Assembly (NCBI GenBank): GCA_030762175.1
Contig: CM060833.1
Location: 8,204,501-8,268,500 of the forward strand
DNA length: 64,000 nucleotides
Direction of reading: 5' to 3'
From: Metallyticus violacea
Taxonomy: Eukaryota; Arthropoda; Insecta; Mantodea; Metallyticidae
In this document: positions 1-10,267 of the stretch, in pieces
How positions within the stretch are numbered: position 1 is the stretch's first letter
Layout of the letters: every line of letters starts with the position of its first letter
The notes under the pieces: generated by a model
Told to the model about the DNA's origin: nothing
Seen by the model: the letters and a program-made list of their open reading frames with translations, nothing else
The model's database searches: none
Made by a program: the position numbers and the translations under genes

Positions 1-2
1 AG

Positions 3-115
3 AAACTTCAAGGCTTTTGCTTTTGCACGACAATGTGTCTCCTCACAGAACAGCTGCAAATTTGAGGAATCTGAAAGTCGCCAAATTGCAGTCGCTTCAC
101 TATCTACTCTTCATC
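3..115 (+). pseudogene. Mariner transposase fragment (second catalytic Asp block)
   Basis: The translation contains LLLHDNVSPHRTAANL, the mariner HDN block that holds the second Asp of the DDD triad. It is followed by a degraded stretch where the PPYSPDLAP block should be. It closely resembles the minus-strand copy near 18.8-18.95 kb (LLHDNASPYRAAANL), so both are of one mariner type. It begins at the window edge and loses mariner similarity near base 115, so only a piece of the catalytic domain is present. Not functional. Confidence 0.7.
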
Positions 116-199
116 ATTGTTCTTCACTATGGCTTCTACAGGAGCGATGTTTTCCTCTCTGACTATTTTTACTGCTTAGGGGTACACCACACTCTACCT

Positions 200-580
200 G
201 CCGAACTTTTTCGACAGCTCCGAGAACGCCGTGCAAAGACAGAACTGAGGGGGGTCCTGCTTCACCACGACAACGCCTCGCTCACATGGCTAACATCATC
301 ATCCAGTTCCTGGAGTCCTCAGAAGTCGTACTTGTCTTTTCTGTGTCCTGACCAGGCTCCTTGGAACTATTTTCTATTCCCAGTGATAAAAATCTCATGC
401 GAGGTCAGCGATTTTCCAGCCTTGAAGAGCCTGCATATGATAATGACCTTTTTACGCTTAGGAAAAAGTTGGCAAGGATGCTTTGATAAATGACTTTTGA
501 GGATGAGAAAGTGTAGAGAGTGGTGGAGAGTACTTCGAAAAAGATGCAACAGTCGGAGGGCATCTATCCACTCCCAATCT
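200..580 (+). pseudogene. Mariner transposase fragment of a second type
   Basis: Reads LRERRAKTELRGVLLHHDNAS, then a degraded equivalent of the PDLAP-D-FLF block (PDQAPWNYFLFP). This order (LR-RR, LLHHDNAS, then PD-AP--YFLFP) is typical of a mariner type common in insects and distinct from the fragment just upstream. The third Asp position is replaced and the frame shifts after the HDN block. The junction with the first fragment lies between about 115 and 200. It is probably the result of nested insertion or recombination of old copies. The same type recurs on the minus strand at 61.5-62.4 kb. Confidence 0.65.
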
Positions 581-654
581 GGCGTGCCTCAAAACTTTCG
601 TAGTGATCATCGTATTGAAGTTTGCTTCTCCGCAGCAAATTCCATGAAAAGCGA

Positions 655-850
655 CCAAGAAACTGGTTAAGGGACTTTCTGCTGCACTATGACAATGGTT
701 CTTCTCGCGTGGGCATTTTTAGACAGCACAGAAGAAAAAATGTTGACGCATCCACCTTACAGTCCTGACCTGGCACCGCGTGATTTCTTCCTTTTTCCGA
801 CTCTGAAGCTAAGTCTACTAAGAGCATTTCTTTGCACTTCCGCAAAATGA
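655..850 (+). pseudogene. Mariner transposase fragment of a third type
   Basis: The sequence reads LLHYDNGSS (HDN block with D kept), then in another frame THPPYSPDLAPRDFFLFP, which contains the third catalytic Asp motif of mariner (SPDLAP-DFFLFP). The two blocks are about 50 nt apart instead of the usual ~100 nt, so there is an internal deletion as well as a frameshift. No start, stop or inverted repeat was found. Confidence 0.7.
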
Positions 851-1632
851 ATGACGTGATTTTTTTTGAAAATTGTTTCAGAGAATGATAAACTGTATAC
901 AATGCCAAAGAGTACGAGATTACAAAACCCCTCAAGACTAGTCATCTCAAAACTTATCCGGTAAATATGTTCACGTGTTATCTTTTTCTAAAAACAAAAC
1001 TTACATCGAAGGCAGTAATAAGGGCTGGTAATTTTGTAAGCCAAGGAATAGTTTAAAGAAATCTCAGCCTACGGTAATATTGCTAACATTTAAATAATAT
1101 TACGGTGAAGATTTCTAGGTGGTTATGTTTGCTTAGCAAATGGATTGAATAAAGTCGTGATATATTTTCTCCGTGTAATCAGCGGAATATATTTTGAGGT
1201 GAGAATGCAGCAGTGTTAGATATCAAATCTGTTCTTCAGCCTATAAATTCTAGCAGATCCACTAAATAACCCATTAATAAGTCTGAAACAACTGTACTAT
1301 TCTTTATATAACTAGGACATGCTATATGGTTATCTCCTGAATATCTTGTGCCAAATCGTAGTGTTTACATTATTCGCTTTCAGATGGCAGCACAACACAG
1401 AGGCTGCTACTCCTAACGGCGAATGTGCCAACTATATGCCTAGAAATAATAATTACGTGACCACTTAGTACGTCGCAAGATTTATGTAGTGCTTTTAAAT
1501 GTAAAAACATGCCATAATTGACATTTTATCGTGTGAAGCGTGGAGGGAAACATAAATTGAGTACAATAACGCTTGTTTCTGTTCATTTAATGAAACATCT
1601 TAATGTCTTGGTGTAAAAAAAAAAAAAGTTCA
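851..1632. other. Unassigned AT-rich DNA
   Basis: No open frame with recognisable similarity, no tRNA-like boxes and no clear repeat were seen. It contains scattered A/T runs, including an A run at about 1616-1627 at the left edge of element X1. Confidence 0.5.
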
Positions 1633-1727
1633 TTTTTAACGATTCCAAACGAAATCTATTGCGGTTGTACCCATGAAAGGAATTTTTAAAACTTTTCCTC
1701 ATTTCTCCATCAATTCTACCTTCCTCA

Positions 1728-1985
1728 GATGGCCGAAGTCGTAACAGCGCGGACTCGTGAGCGGGAGGTCTGTGCGTGATCCCGCCAGGACAGTTCTCCC
1801 TGACTGAGGTTTTTGCAGGTTTTCTTCAGTCCTCATAATTGGAAAATGCCGGGGAGGTACCCTAAACTTAGGCCTTTAACGTTTCCTTCCTTTAAAAAAA
1901 TGCTTTCCCAATTATCATTTCATATCATCAGTGTCCACACCGCCTGTGTTGCCTCAATAGTAAAAACGAGCGTTAAACACCATTA
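1728..1985 (+). mobile_element. SINE-A (tRNA-derived SINE), near full length
   Basis: Begins with a tRNA-like A box region (ATGGCCGAAGTCG...GCGGACTCGTGAGCGGGAGGTC). The B box has decayed to GCGTGATCCC. The family body follows: GAGGTTTTTGCAGGTTTTC, GGAGGTACCCTAAACTTAGG, and the 3' end CGTTAAACACCAT. Inserted in X1. Confidence 0.85.
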
Positions 1986-1986
1986 C

Positions 1987-2001
1987 GGGGGGGGGGGGGG
2001 G
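1987..2001 (+). repeat. Poly-G run
   Basis: About 15 consecutive G at the 3' end of the SINE-A copy, where other copies have an A-rich tail. It may reflect a replication-slippage expansion. C/G runs of 8-10 recur elsewhere in the window. Confidence 0.9.
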
Positions 2002-3504
2002 CTACGCACCAAAAAGGATAATGAAAATAATTATGTGTGCGTATGCGATTTTTATTTTTCCCCGACGAAACTGCATACAGCCATCAATTAACAAACGATT
2101 CGTCGAGTTCATTATCCAGGAAACATACTATTCGGGGTAGAGATTAATTTAAAGTGATTATTTTATTTTTTTTTTTTTAAATTGAAAAATTGTTCTAGCG
2201 GCCTCGTTTAATTATTTATCTCAACGAAAAATTGGTATATTGCTTTAAAATAAATCTATTAATGTAGCTTCCGAAAAACAGGCAATGGGGGCCATTAGGA
2301 GCTGAGTTACTGAAAAACGAATGGAGATCAAAGCGAAATTTAAAAATCGTTCTAGCGACCGCAATTTTAAATGATTTTAAAGAAAACTCGGTATATACCA
2401 TTGAAATAAAATAAGAAAAATAGTTTCTGAAAATTATTGAAATTGGACCATTAGGAGTAGCTATATATTTGAAAACCGAAATTTGAAAAGCGCTCGAGTT
2501 TAATTTTCTTACATTATTTTAAAATAAAAGGGTGAATTAATTCAGCATATAAGCTGTATTTATAACGATGCATATGTTTAATATGTAACAAAAGTATCGT
2601 CGTGAAGATAACAAATGTGAAATATTAATGTAAAATGTGTTTGAGAATTATATTTGTATGTAAGAACGTTCTGTAATAACCTTCAGAAAACGTTTACGTT
2701 ACATGTTAATAACATTTCAATTAAATTTCAAAGCCACTGAAAATCGGTGTAACTTTCGATTGTTTTTATTTACTTAGTACATTGCAATTGTTTTTAAATA
2801 GTAGCATGTTTTAGTTTTATTGAAACACATGAACATCATCTTAAACACAGAATGTAACTCGAAACTTTCTGTTATTTCTCTCTATTTTAGTGAATGTAAA
2901 GATGATATCAAGGGCGCAATTTATAAACATGGTTACATTTAAAAATGTTTAAACATTTAAAAATGTTTAAAAATCCACGGACAGTATTGCTTTGTCTATC
3001 AATGATCATATATTTAATTTAATTAATAGTATTCCGTTAATTTTTGTGGTTTAATCTCAACAACAACAATAATAATAATTGTAAAAATATGGTTTCTCTT
3101 TTGTGGTACTTAATACTTGCAAGAATTCTAATTTTGCTTCCCTAACACCACACAGTAATGCCATAAATTATTTCACTTAATTTCATTAATTAATAAAGCA
3201 TAGTTTGGATTTTATATTCTTTTTTAAAGTTACTCTACTACATGAGGAATTCGCTTAGTTTATGCAGCTTCCTGCATAATGGACTTTTTAATATACGCTA
3301 TTGTTTTTAACAAAACACTATCACACAAGGATAGGAAAATGTTTTTAAAACACTTCGGGCATTATTTACTAAATTTGTTTTTCAATAAATTGCGGTCACA
3401 TTGTTGCAATAGTAAGTTTTAGTTCAGCACTTCCGTTTTAAGTTGCCAACATAAACTTTACACACCAAGAATTATAATGGAATAAACATGTCCCTTACTA
3501 GCGA

Positions 3505-3640
3505 TGTACCGAATGGGGTGACTTAGCGTGTAGTTAGCTTGGGACTAGCATTTAGAAGATTCCCAGTTCAAATCTCTTGAGATACCAGTTATCCTTAGTC
3601 ACTTTACACGCATTTTCCGTTCTTCCATTTCGCCTCATAA
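3505..3640 (+). mobile_element. Possible tRNA-like SINE remnant
   Basis: The stretch GGGGTGACTTAGCGTGTAG resembles an A box. About 35 nt later, CCCAGTTCAAATCTC resembles a B box (GTTCRANNC). The trailing sequence has no similarity to SINE-A or SINE-B. No target duplication found. Low-confidence call on box spacing only. Confidence 0.35.
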
Positions 3641-3812
3641 TATTTTGTTGGTTCTGTTGCAGGGGCGGACATACTGAGGGGCTCGTATTTTGAAGGGGAG
3701 AGACCGGCGTCTGTGCACTTCATTGAAAAGAATTTTAGGATCCCTGTCTACTTCTGAGATTCCCCTACCCGGATCCTGGCCTTCGGGGTCTCCCTTAGGT
3801 CATCGCTTCCTC

Positions 3813-4243
3813 GCCGCCAAGGGTGGCCAAGGTCGTTAAGGCGCGGACTCGTGAGCAGCAGGTCTGGGGTTCGATTCCTACCATACCGTCCTCCCTGACA
3901 GACTTTTTTTTCAGGTTTTCTTCTGTCCTTATAAATGGCAAATACCGGGAAGGTACCATAAACTTAGGCCTGGAACGCTTCCTTCCTTTAAAAAAAAATC
4001 CTTTCTCAGTTTATCATTTCATCTCATGTATCATCAATGTCCACCTAGAACCTCAAGCCTGAAAGAAGAGACCTCTGAGCAAAATTTGTCGGTCGTTTCA
4101 TGCCCTGAATTGAATGGGACGCTGAAGACCTGAGTTGTTAAAGAATGTCCTTAAATAAAACGAATCAAAAAAAAAAAAAAATGAATGTCCACCGCATATG
4201 CTACACACAATATTTAAAAAGAGTGTTAAACACTATTAAAAAC
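3813..4243 (+). mobile_element. SINE-A interrupted by a nested SINE-B
   Basis: Head CCGCCAAGGGTGGCCAAGGTCG, B box GGTTCGATTCC, and the family body up to ATCAATGTCCACC at 4045. It resumes at 4184 with AATGTCCACCGC and ends GTGTTAAACACTATTAAAAA. The flanks CGCTTCCTCGCCG (3804-3816) and CCCTTCCTCCCGG (4246-4258) are similar and may be an aged target-site duplication. Confidence 0.9.
4046..4183 (+). mobile_element. 5'-truncated SINE-B nested in SINE-A
   Basis: Contains only the 3' half of SINE-B: GAACCTCAAGCCTGAAAGAAG, GTCGTTTCATGCCCTGAATTG, GACGCTGAAGACCTGAG, AAATAAAACGAATC and an A run. It is bounded by a perfect 10 bp target-site duplication AATGTCCACC (4036-4045 and 4184-4193). A 5'-truncated body with an A tail and a target duplication indicates LINE-mediated target-primed insertion. 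SINE-B was therefore active after this SINE-A inserted. Confidence 0.93.
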
Positions 4244-4244
4244 A

Positions 4245-4905
4245 ATCCCTTCCTCCCGGAGGTACCGCATTGGAGTAGGCACAGACTGCCAGCCCTTGTC
4301 TCTATCTCCGAATACACTCCAACTCTCGTGTTGATGTTTATGAGAGAGGGAACACAGTAGCTGAACGTTACATGTCAGTGACATGAAGTCAAGGCCTCCT
4401 GCAACGGGACTGAAGCTTTAACAAGAACACGCTCGATTACATTTTTGAACATTGGACATCAGAGCAGTGCAGCTCTGATGAGTTGATGACAACGTAAGAT
4501 CCCTTAACGGTAGTGAAAGATGCGTAGGTGACGAGAGAGAGAAGAATTTACCATCTTGTTTCTCCTCATGGAGGAGGTGCATATCAATACTAAGGCTGTG
4601 CATAAAAGAAAGACCACTATCTCCAAAGGCCACGAGTCTCTTGCTGCATATAAGGTCAAACTGATACTTGATAATGCCCAGCTACATACTGCTGAATTTG
4701 TCACGCAGTACCTTGATGAAGATGGGACACAAGTTTTGGATTGGTCAGCTCACTGAATATCGTGGGCTTACTCAGAGAGTTTAAGAGTCGAGATATTGAC
4801 ACTTTGCATGCTTTGAGATCAAATTTGGTTGAAAAATGGAATCTCATTCCTCAGGACTATCTACGTGCATTTCTGGACTGATCGTGTGAAGACAGTGATT
4901 TAAGC
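4245..4905 (+). pseudogene. Tc1-like (DD34E) transposase pseudogene fragment
   Basis: Successive frames read NSRVDVYERGNTVAERYMS (the Tc1 region between the first and second catalytic residues), LILDNAQLHTAEFV (DNA-H block with the second Asp), LDEDGTQVLDW followed by a deletion, then SRDIDTLHALRSNLVEKWN and IPQDYLRAFLD (Tc1 C-terminal region). The SPDLNPIEH-type block carrying the catalytic Glu is destroyed: the frame ends at WSAH-stop. Several frameshifts. It is the only clear Tc1-type (as opposed to mariner-type) copy in the window. The left edge abuts the SINE-A 3' end. Confidence 0.75.
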
Positions 4906-4932
4906 AAGAGAAGGCGATTAAAATGTACTGCA

Positions 4933-5056
4933 TTTTTAAATGGTGTTTAACCTACGTGTTTACTACTGAAGCACCAAAGGCGGTGGTCACTGGTGACACA
5001 CACGTGATGAAATGAAAAATTGGGAATTTTTTTTTTTTTAAATGAAAGTATTCCAG
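4933..5056 (-). mobile_element. SINE-A 3' fragment
   Basis: Reverse complement of the SINE-A 3' third: TGGTGTTTAAC, TTACTACTGAAGCACCAAAGG and ATGAAATGAAAAATTGGGAA. 5'-truncated and more divergent than most copies. Confidence 0.75.
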
Positions 5057-5104
5057 ATTTATGCGGGTATTTTGAAATAGTAACAGAAAATTATATTTTT
5101 TCAA

Positions 5105-5225
5105 ATATAAATGTCAATTAGAGAATCGACATAATAACCTTCCTTTTCAATACATTTCTCACACAGATGCACCACTTCTTTGACCGCAGCATCAGTTTGA
5201 AACTGTTGTCGCCTCAAAGCGCTTC
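5105..5225 (-). pseudogene. Mariner transposase C-terminal fragment with internal deletion
   Basis: The minus strand reads RQQFQTDAAVKEVVH then LCEKCIEKEGYYVDS, matching the mariner C-terminal pattern (R-F-DDAVK..VH ... W-KCIEK-GDYVE) with the intervening ~30 residues deleted. No catalytic residues remain. Confidence 0.6.
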
Positions 5226-5462
5226 TCAAGAGTAATCCAAAAGTGGAATAAAAGTTGTCAAGGAAAGTATATCACTAGATAATGATTTGGGTGTAGAGAA
5301 AGGTGGTAGAATAAATTTTGCATTAGAACAATTGAAGCTCTCATATGCGAATCAAATTAAATATTCAGCGAGCTCTTGATAGGGACTGCAAGCTTTTCTT
5401 ACACACATACAAGGTAAATTGTATTTTACATCACATTTTCTTTTCCTGTAGATTGGTTTGAA
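5226..5462 (+). repeat. Repeat Y copy Y3 (partial)
   Basis: Shares about 230 bp with the two large Y copies: AAAAGTTGTCAAGGAAA, GATAATGATTTGG, AATTTTGCATTAGAACAATTG, TATTCAGC-GAGCTCTTGATA and TTTTCTTACACACATA. It is the downstream, non-THAP part of Y. It ends in a minus-strand SINE-B remnant. Confidence 0.7.
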
Positions 5463-5463
5463 T

Positions 5464-5600
5464 TGCCGTAAATCTACGACAGGGGACCCATGTTTTCCTA
5501 AGACACACTAATTATTTTTTTGGAAAATGTCCATCGACCCTGGTCAGGAATTAACCCGCGATCTTGAGTCTACGAGGCAAGTGTGTATTGGTGTCAAGAG
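5464..5600 (-). mobile_element. SINE-B remnant (old)
   Basis: Reverse-complement landmarks of the SINE-B 5' half: TGCCGTAAATCTACGACAGGG, CCATCGACCCTGGTCAGG, ACCCGCGATCTTGAGTCTAC, GAGGCAAGT. It has a gap and many substitutions, so it is older than the other copies. Confidence 0.65.
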
Positions 5601-5668
5601 AAACTATGTTGAAAAATAAAAATAATTTCAGAAAGCTACACCCTCATTTTGTCTTCATTCCCATAAAA

Positions 5669-5945
5669 CCGCCACGGGTGACCGAGGTCTTTAATGCGCG
5701 GACTCGTGAGCGAGAGGTCTGGGGTTCGAATTCCACCGTCCTCCCTGACTTCAGGTTTTTTCCAGGTTGTCCTCAGTTCATATAAATGGCAAATGCCGGG
5801 GAGGTACCCTAAACTTAGGCCTGGAACGTTTTCTTCCTTAAAAAAATCCTTTCCCAACATATCATTTCACCTCATGTATCATCAGTGTCCACCGCGTGTG
5901 GTGCCTCAGTAGTAAAAACGGGTGTTAAACTAAAAAAAACAAACA
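5669..5945 (+). mobile_element. SINE-A, full length
   Basis: CCGCCACGGGTGACCGAGGTC head, B box GGTTCGAATTCC, body TAAATGGCAAATGCCGGGG and GGTACCCTAAACTTAGGCC, tail GGGTGTTAAACTAAAAAAAAC. It has both polymerase III boxes with minor changes. Confidence 0.92.
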
Positions 5946-6419
5946 AACAAAAATACATAATGTTTTAAGAGATCCTCTGAAAATATGGTTGATTTCTGGA
6001 ACTGATTTTCGTACAGGGAGGTAGTATATCTGAATAAAAGCATTGTTTCTGTACGGATCGGGCAGAAATTAAAAAAGTGTTTCAAAATTTAGGGTATGTT
6101 TAAGTTTCAATATCCTTATATTGAATACTATAACGCTGCTCACAGTGTATATTGCATAATGAATACTCGGTCTGGATAGTTAAATTGTGATAAAATAATT
6201 CCTTATTTTTAGTAATGTCCATTGTACCGTGCGATCAGTGATGCTTTTCTCCGCAGCGCGGGGGGTTTTCCTAAGAGCGTGCCCCCTATCGTTTGCCCCG
6301 CCGTGGAGGGGATAGCAAACCTGCTTGCTTACTTGTTGACCTTGCTGACGGTCACAGTCGTGGTGCAGCTGTTTCCGGATGTGTTTTGTGTTGTTCGTTT
6401 CTTAATTCCACAGTGTATT
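5946..6419. other. Unassigned, with GC-richer block
   Basis: AT-rich to about 6220, then a GC-richer segment (GCGCGGGGGG, GTGCCCCCTATCG, CCCCGCCGTGGAGGGG). The second part probably belongs to the 5' non-coding region of the ITm copy that starts its frame at 6420. No gene recognised. Confidence 0.4.
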
Positions 6420-6905
6420 ATGCCTCGTGTGTATACAATGGCACAGCGTGTATTCCTATGTGTTAACTGAGTGTGAAAGAATTATAGGACCAGCATACAG
6501 TTGATTCTGTTATTTATGTGAATATCACCCTAATCCTTTTTTTTTTTTTTTTTCAGAGAATTAACCGACAGGGAGCGTGATCACACATTTTTTCAACAGG
6601 ATTTTGTCACTGCTCACAATGCGAATAGTTACATGAGAGCAATTCACAATGTGTTTTCACAACCCAGAGTTATTAGCAGGGATTTGTGACCCCTTCAGCA
6701 TGCGATTATTATCTCTGGAATCAATAAGCGCCATATACAAGATGAGCCCGCACACCATACAAGAACTCAAAGATAATATTCGTGAGGAAATTGCCCGTAT
6801 TTCTCAAAATGAACTACAGCGAGTAATGAAGAATTTCCTAAAGAGATGCCAAAATGTGTGGAGAAGAAGGCAGGCAGTTTCAACACATCATTTGATAATT
6901 TGATA
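6420..6905 (+). pseudogene. Internally deleted ITm (DUF4817-type) transposase
   Basis: An ATG at 6420 starts MPRVYTMAQRVFLCVN-stop, matching the Y-T--ERVFLV start of the DUF4817 helix-turn-helix found in a branch of IS630-Tc1-mariner transposases. After ~80 nt and a T run, a second segment reads QQDFVTAHNANSYMRAIHNV (second Asp block), ISRDLWPLQ, then in another frame IQELKDNIREEIARISQNEL and LQRVMKNFLKRC, the family C-terminus. The middle third with the first Asp is missing, and the FFLWG block is replaced by an unrelated frame. Same superfamily branch as the elements at 14.66-16.43 and 52.6-54.0 kb. Terminal repeats were not located. Confidence 0.7.
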
Positions 6906-7141
6906 AGTAATGATCCTCTTAAATTATTTTGTGTATAGTTGTATGGCTAGTTTGTTTTCTTTTACCCTCCCGCTAATCACCGAGACCCGGCTGAACGCTA
7001 ACCTGCTAACTAGAAACGCGTTCGCCAATAGACAAAACACACTCCGGTGGAAAACCAAAGTGATCACACTGTATTTTCACATACCACCATTCCCTCTTAC
7101 TTACATAGCAAACAACGTTTTCGGTTTTTTTGGGGGGGGGA

Positions 7142-7409
7142 GATGATGTTTTAACTACAACTACAGAGGCACTACAGGCGGGGGCACTGATGAACATGAG
7201 ATGAAATGATAAATTGGGAAAGGATTTTTTTTAAAGGAAGAAAACGTTCCAGGCCTAAGTTTAGGGTACTTCCCCGGCATTTGCCATTTATGAGGACTGA
7301 GGAAAACGTGGAAAAAACCTCAGTCAGAGAGGACGGTCCTGGCGGGATTCGAACCCCAGACCTTCCGCTCATGAGTCCGCGCCTTAACGACCTTGGCCAC
7401 TCATGGCGG
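7142..7409 (-). mobile_element. SINE-A, full length
   Basis: Reverse complement of the family: starts GATGTTTTAACTAC (3' end) and runs through CCAGGCCTAAGTTTAGGGTAC, CCTGGCGGGATTCGAACCCC (intact B box) and CCTTAACGACCTTGGCC (A box region) to CATGGCGG at 7409. Confidence 0.92.
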
Positions 7410-8302
7410 CTTTTCCGGGTTCTAAATGTATAGCCAAAAAAACGTTGATGTCTCTGTATTATACGTTTTATTTTAATTTTTCTTAAAAACAATAAATAAG
7501 TTATTTACGAAAATGCATTAGTTATAAAGGAAATGTTAAGTTTTATACTATTTTCGAAACCAGTTTTTTTATTATTGTGAACGTTAGAAATGCGACTTAC
7601 ATTAGCACTTGCAAGTAGAGGATTCCTCCCCCCACCCTTCAGCCTGTCTCGTTAGCGCAACATGTGCCAGTAAGTAAGCAAGGTGTTCCATGGCTCATCT
7701 GGAATGTTTATTTTACATCTGACGTCATATCCGTGTGCCGTATTGTTTGTTCTCTCTTGTTCCTCTAGAGATCCTGTCTTCAGCATTTTCCTTTTTATAT
7801 GGAACTGAACTTTACATTTTTTTCTCACTGGGTTCTTTCAAAGCCGGTACACATCAAGTGCAACATATTGGCTCTGTTTAATGCAACTGACTCGTTAAAT
7901 AATTTATTATTTTATTGCAAAGGTATAGAGCTGTGACGTCCAGTTGTCTATGTTCTCCAACAATAGCCGAACAAGTTTCCAAAACAATCATTCTATTGTT
8001 TCATAATACGCGACTCATATCATTATTTATTTAATTGTTGTTAGATATTGTTGCAGGATATGCCATCGCTATTAATACGATTCGTTTCACTCAACGTCGG
8101 CCCTTGATTTTCTCTTATAACTTTAAAAGTATGTACCTTATCTTGAGTAACCTGAGTTGTCAGGCAAATGTTAACTGTATGAGTAACCTGGAAGAGGGAT
8201 AAGTCTTAAGTCATGGCAATTATTTATTTTCTCGCAAACAAAGAACAACACGAAAAATCTAAGGTATAAGATGGAAAGTGTATGAATGAAGTCATCAGAC
8301 GG
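7410..8302. other. Unassigned DNA
   Basis: No coding similarity seen. Contains C/T-rich TCCTCCCCCCACCC near 7625 and AT-rich sequence after 7800. Confidence 0.4.
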
Positions 8303-8660
8303 TATGTATGAGCAGAGCTGAGGGTTTCAGCAGGCTCCGAAGTTGAGCTGGTCAGCGACAGTGATCAGGAATGCACGAGAATGCCACACAGCTCCGGGAA
8401 GCACTGGGCGCTCATGCCCTGTCCTATCAAACAAGGGGCCTTCCCCGTCGCTAACAACGAACCGTCGATGTACTTGTAGATTACTTCGAATGCTGCTAAA
8501 TACTGTGGATTACCTGGGAGATCCGTCCTGTGACTGACTTACAACCCTCTATAAATAGTTGTGTGCAACTTTTGTTAATGCCACAATAAACCAATTTTGT
8601 TCTGTTGCCTGTGTTTTGCCTCTGCTCTATGAGGGTCGCCTACATCCAGCCTTCCGTTCG
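8303..8660 (+). other. Possible LTR-like or promoter-bearing remnant
   Basis: A GC-richer block ends with CTATAAATAG (TATA-like, ~8550), then an AATAAA signal (~8584) about 35 nt downstream, then a T/G-rich TTTTGTTCTGTTGCCTGTG. TATA followed closely by a polyadenylation signal and a GT-rich element is the arrangement of a compact retroviral-type LTR. No second copy, primer-binding site or target duplication could be demonstrated. May instead be chance. Confidence 0.25.
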
Positions 8661-8694
8661 TAGCAACGCTCGACAGTAAATGTCATATACTTTC

Positions 8695-9031
8695 AATCGT
8701 ATATCGTATGTTGTAAAGGAAGCTGTGAAGAAATGTGGCTTCAAGGAGATGGACCATACACCCTACAGTTCAGATATAGCTCTCAGTGACTATTTCCTTT
8801 TCCAAAATTCAAAAAGAACCTTCGAGGAAGGAAATTTCAGTGTGACGAAGAAGTGATGGGTGCTGTGTATGCCCGTTTTGCAGACAAAATTTTTGACTAT
8901 TTTGGGGGGAGGGGTTGAAATGTTAATTCAAAAATGTGAGAAGTGTATCGCAATAAAGGGTAACTATATTGAAAAGTGAAATACAGTTTTTGTCTTTATC
9001 ATACGTAGAAAATGGTTAGACCGGAAACTTA
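8695..9031 (+). pseudogene. Mariner M1, 3'-terminal fragment
   Basis: Reads EAVKKCGFKEMDHTPYSSD (altered PPYSPDLAP block), SDYFLFQNSKRTFEEG and CDEEVMGAVYARFADK, then a CIAIKGNYIEK C-terminus with its stop. The 3' untranslated part ends in GACCGGAAACTTATG, which is most of the M1 terminal inverted repeat (consensus CCGGAAACTTATGGATCTA). The last bases of the repeat are missing. The third Asp is preserved in a changed context. Same family as the copies at 17.0, 31.1 and 42.9 kb. Confidence 0.85.
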
Positions 9032-9034
9032 TGC

Positions 9035-9856
9035 TGAATATAAGGAAACTCGTATATTGAGCAGTAAAATGTTTTTATGCTACCACTAGCCGCCACTGCG
9101 AGAGACGAAGTTTGTCAACCTATACGAAAGCTGATCAATGACCGAGAAGGGCTTCTTTACAAATTTGATATTTCAAAAGAGAACATTTCCGTTCATATCT
9201 GTAAATGGCAGCAGCACTGTCTCTGCCTGCCGTTGACAGCGCAGTTTTGTTTTGCATACAATGCCTTGCACTTCGCCATCACAGAATGGAACTGACGCAA
9301 GCGGAGCAATACAGTTTTGTTTTACACTAGATGTAAGCTTATGGAAAACTGCATTGCCTGTGATACTTTGTACAGCAGCTTTGTTCATCGTCCATGTGTT
9401 TTTCCCAGGGCCGACTTTTCAGATGTAGCACCAATCTTTTATTCAAAATATAAGTAATTATTTATTTCATAGTTTTCAGTTTTTAACTTAAATTTTAACT
9501 ATTTTTGACTATTGATATAGTCATTTATTGGTAATAGCGCGCTGCTTCGGCATGATTCTTATTGTCCCTCCAGTAGAGCCAAATACCGTCAGTATGAACC
9601 TGTTTCATAGCGGCTGCCATGGCAACGGTATACGCTTGCTTTATGTTATGAGATAGCAAGTACAGCAAAAACTGAGAATCAAGACAGTGGATAGCATCTA
9701 AAGCGGTGAGAAATACATGTCGTTGATTAGCTTCCCCGTTTCCATAGCAATTCAGAACCATGCGCGAGCCGGCGAGCATTGCCAACTTTCTAATTTTTTT
9801 GAGATTTCGTTAAGATACATTTTTTAAAATTTTACATTCACTGGTATAATGATTTC
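9035..9856. other. Unassigned DNA with one compositionally balanced ORF
   Basis: Mostly AT-rich. The minus frame at 9525-9785 (86 codons, starting MAMLAGSRMVLNCYGNGEA) has balanced composition and no low-complexity runs, but I recognise no domain. It could be a degraded exon or chance. Confidence 0.3.
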
Positions 9857-10100
9857 GCTACTCGTTTTATAGTCTGTAAATATAAAACTAATTGTAATGT
9901 TAACTTATTACTTTAATTGCTATTGCATATATCTCCGGCTATATTGAAGAGATTAGTGAGGTACTATTGTTTGTAGCTTCGGTTTTCTATGGCGCCGTTC
10001 CGGTACATTATTGCATTTACTTAACATGACGTACAACAATGAATCTTTTGTTAGAACGTCAATATACTTTTTTAAAACTTCGTTTTCCTATAATAACTTA
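9857..10100 (+). repeat. Left member of a ~245 bp direct repeat flanking X2
   Basis: Shares with 12013-12262, in the same order and orientation, TACTCGTTTTATAGTCTG (right: TACTTGTTTTGCAGTCTA), ACTTTAATTGCTATTGCAT, GTAGCTTCGGTTTTCTATGG (right: GCAGCTTCGGCTTTCTATGG) and ATATACTTTTTTAAAA. No frame of interest. Confidence 0.8.
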
Positions 10101-10267
10101 CTGTAATACCTCTGACGTTTGTATTTTATGTTAAAATACAGTAGTTTTAGCGAATTCCAAAGGAAGCTAATGCGGTTGTACCCATGAAAAGATTTTTTAA
10201 AGTTTCTTAAAATCTCAATCACTTGGTCCTACTTAGTAGGCACAAAAATGACGATGAAAACAATTAT

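Larger units (their letters stand above)
1633..3283 (-). repeat. Element X copy X1 (subfamily I), interrupted by a SINE
   Basis: Left terminus (end B) TTTTTAACGATTCC and the block GCGGTTGTACCCATGAAA match X2 and X6. Between 2100 and 2500 lie two to three degenerate subrepeats with the TTCTAGCGGCC/TTCTAGCGACC box, the reverse complement of the family GGCCGCTAGAGCG box. The AT-rich core (about 2500-3230) is shared with X2, including the AATAACCTTCAGAAAACGTT segment. The right terminus (end A) is GAGGAATTCGCTTAGTTTATGCAG followed by CTGCATA, forming a 7 bp perfect hairpin at 3261-3278. No coding frame. A SINE-A copy sits at 1728-1985. Confidence 0.75.

Noticed and set aside
6222..6470. 82-codon plus frame with a hydrophobic middle, looking like a membrane protein
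   Set aside because: Its last residues (MPRVYTMAQRVFL) match the start of the ITm transposase in the same frame. The hydrophobic part lies in the presumed 5' non-coding region and is not supported.
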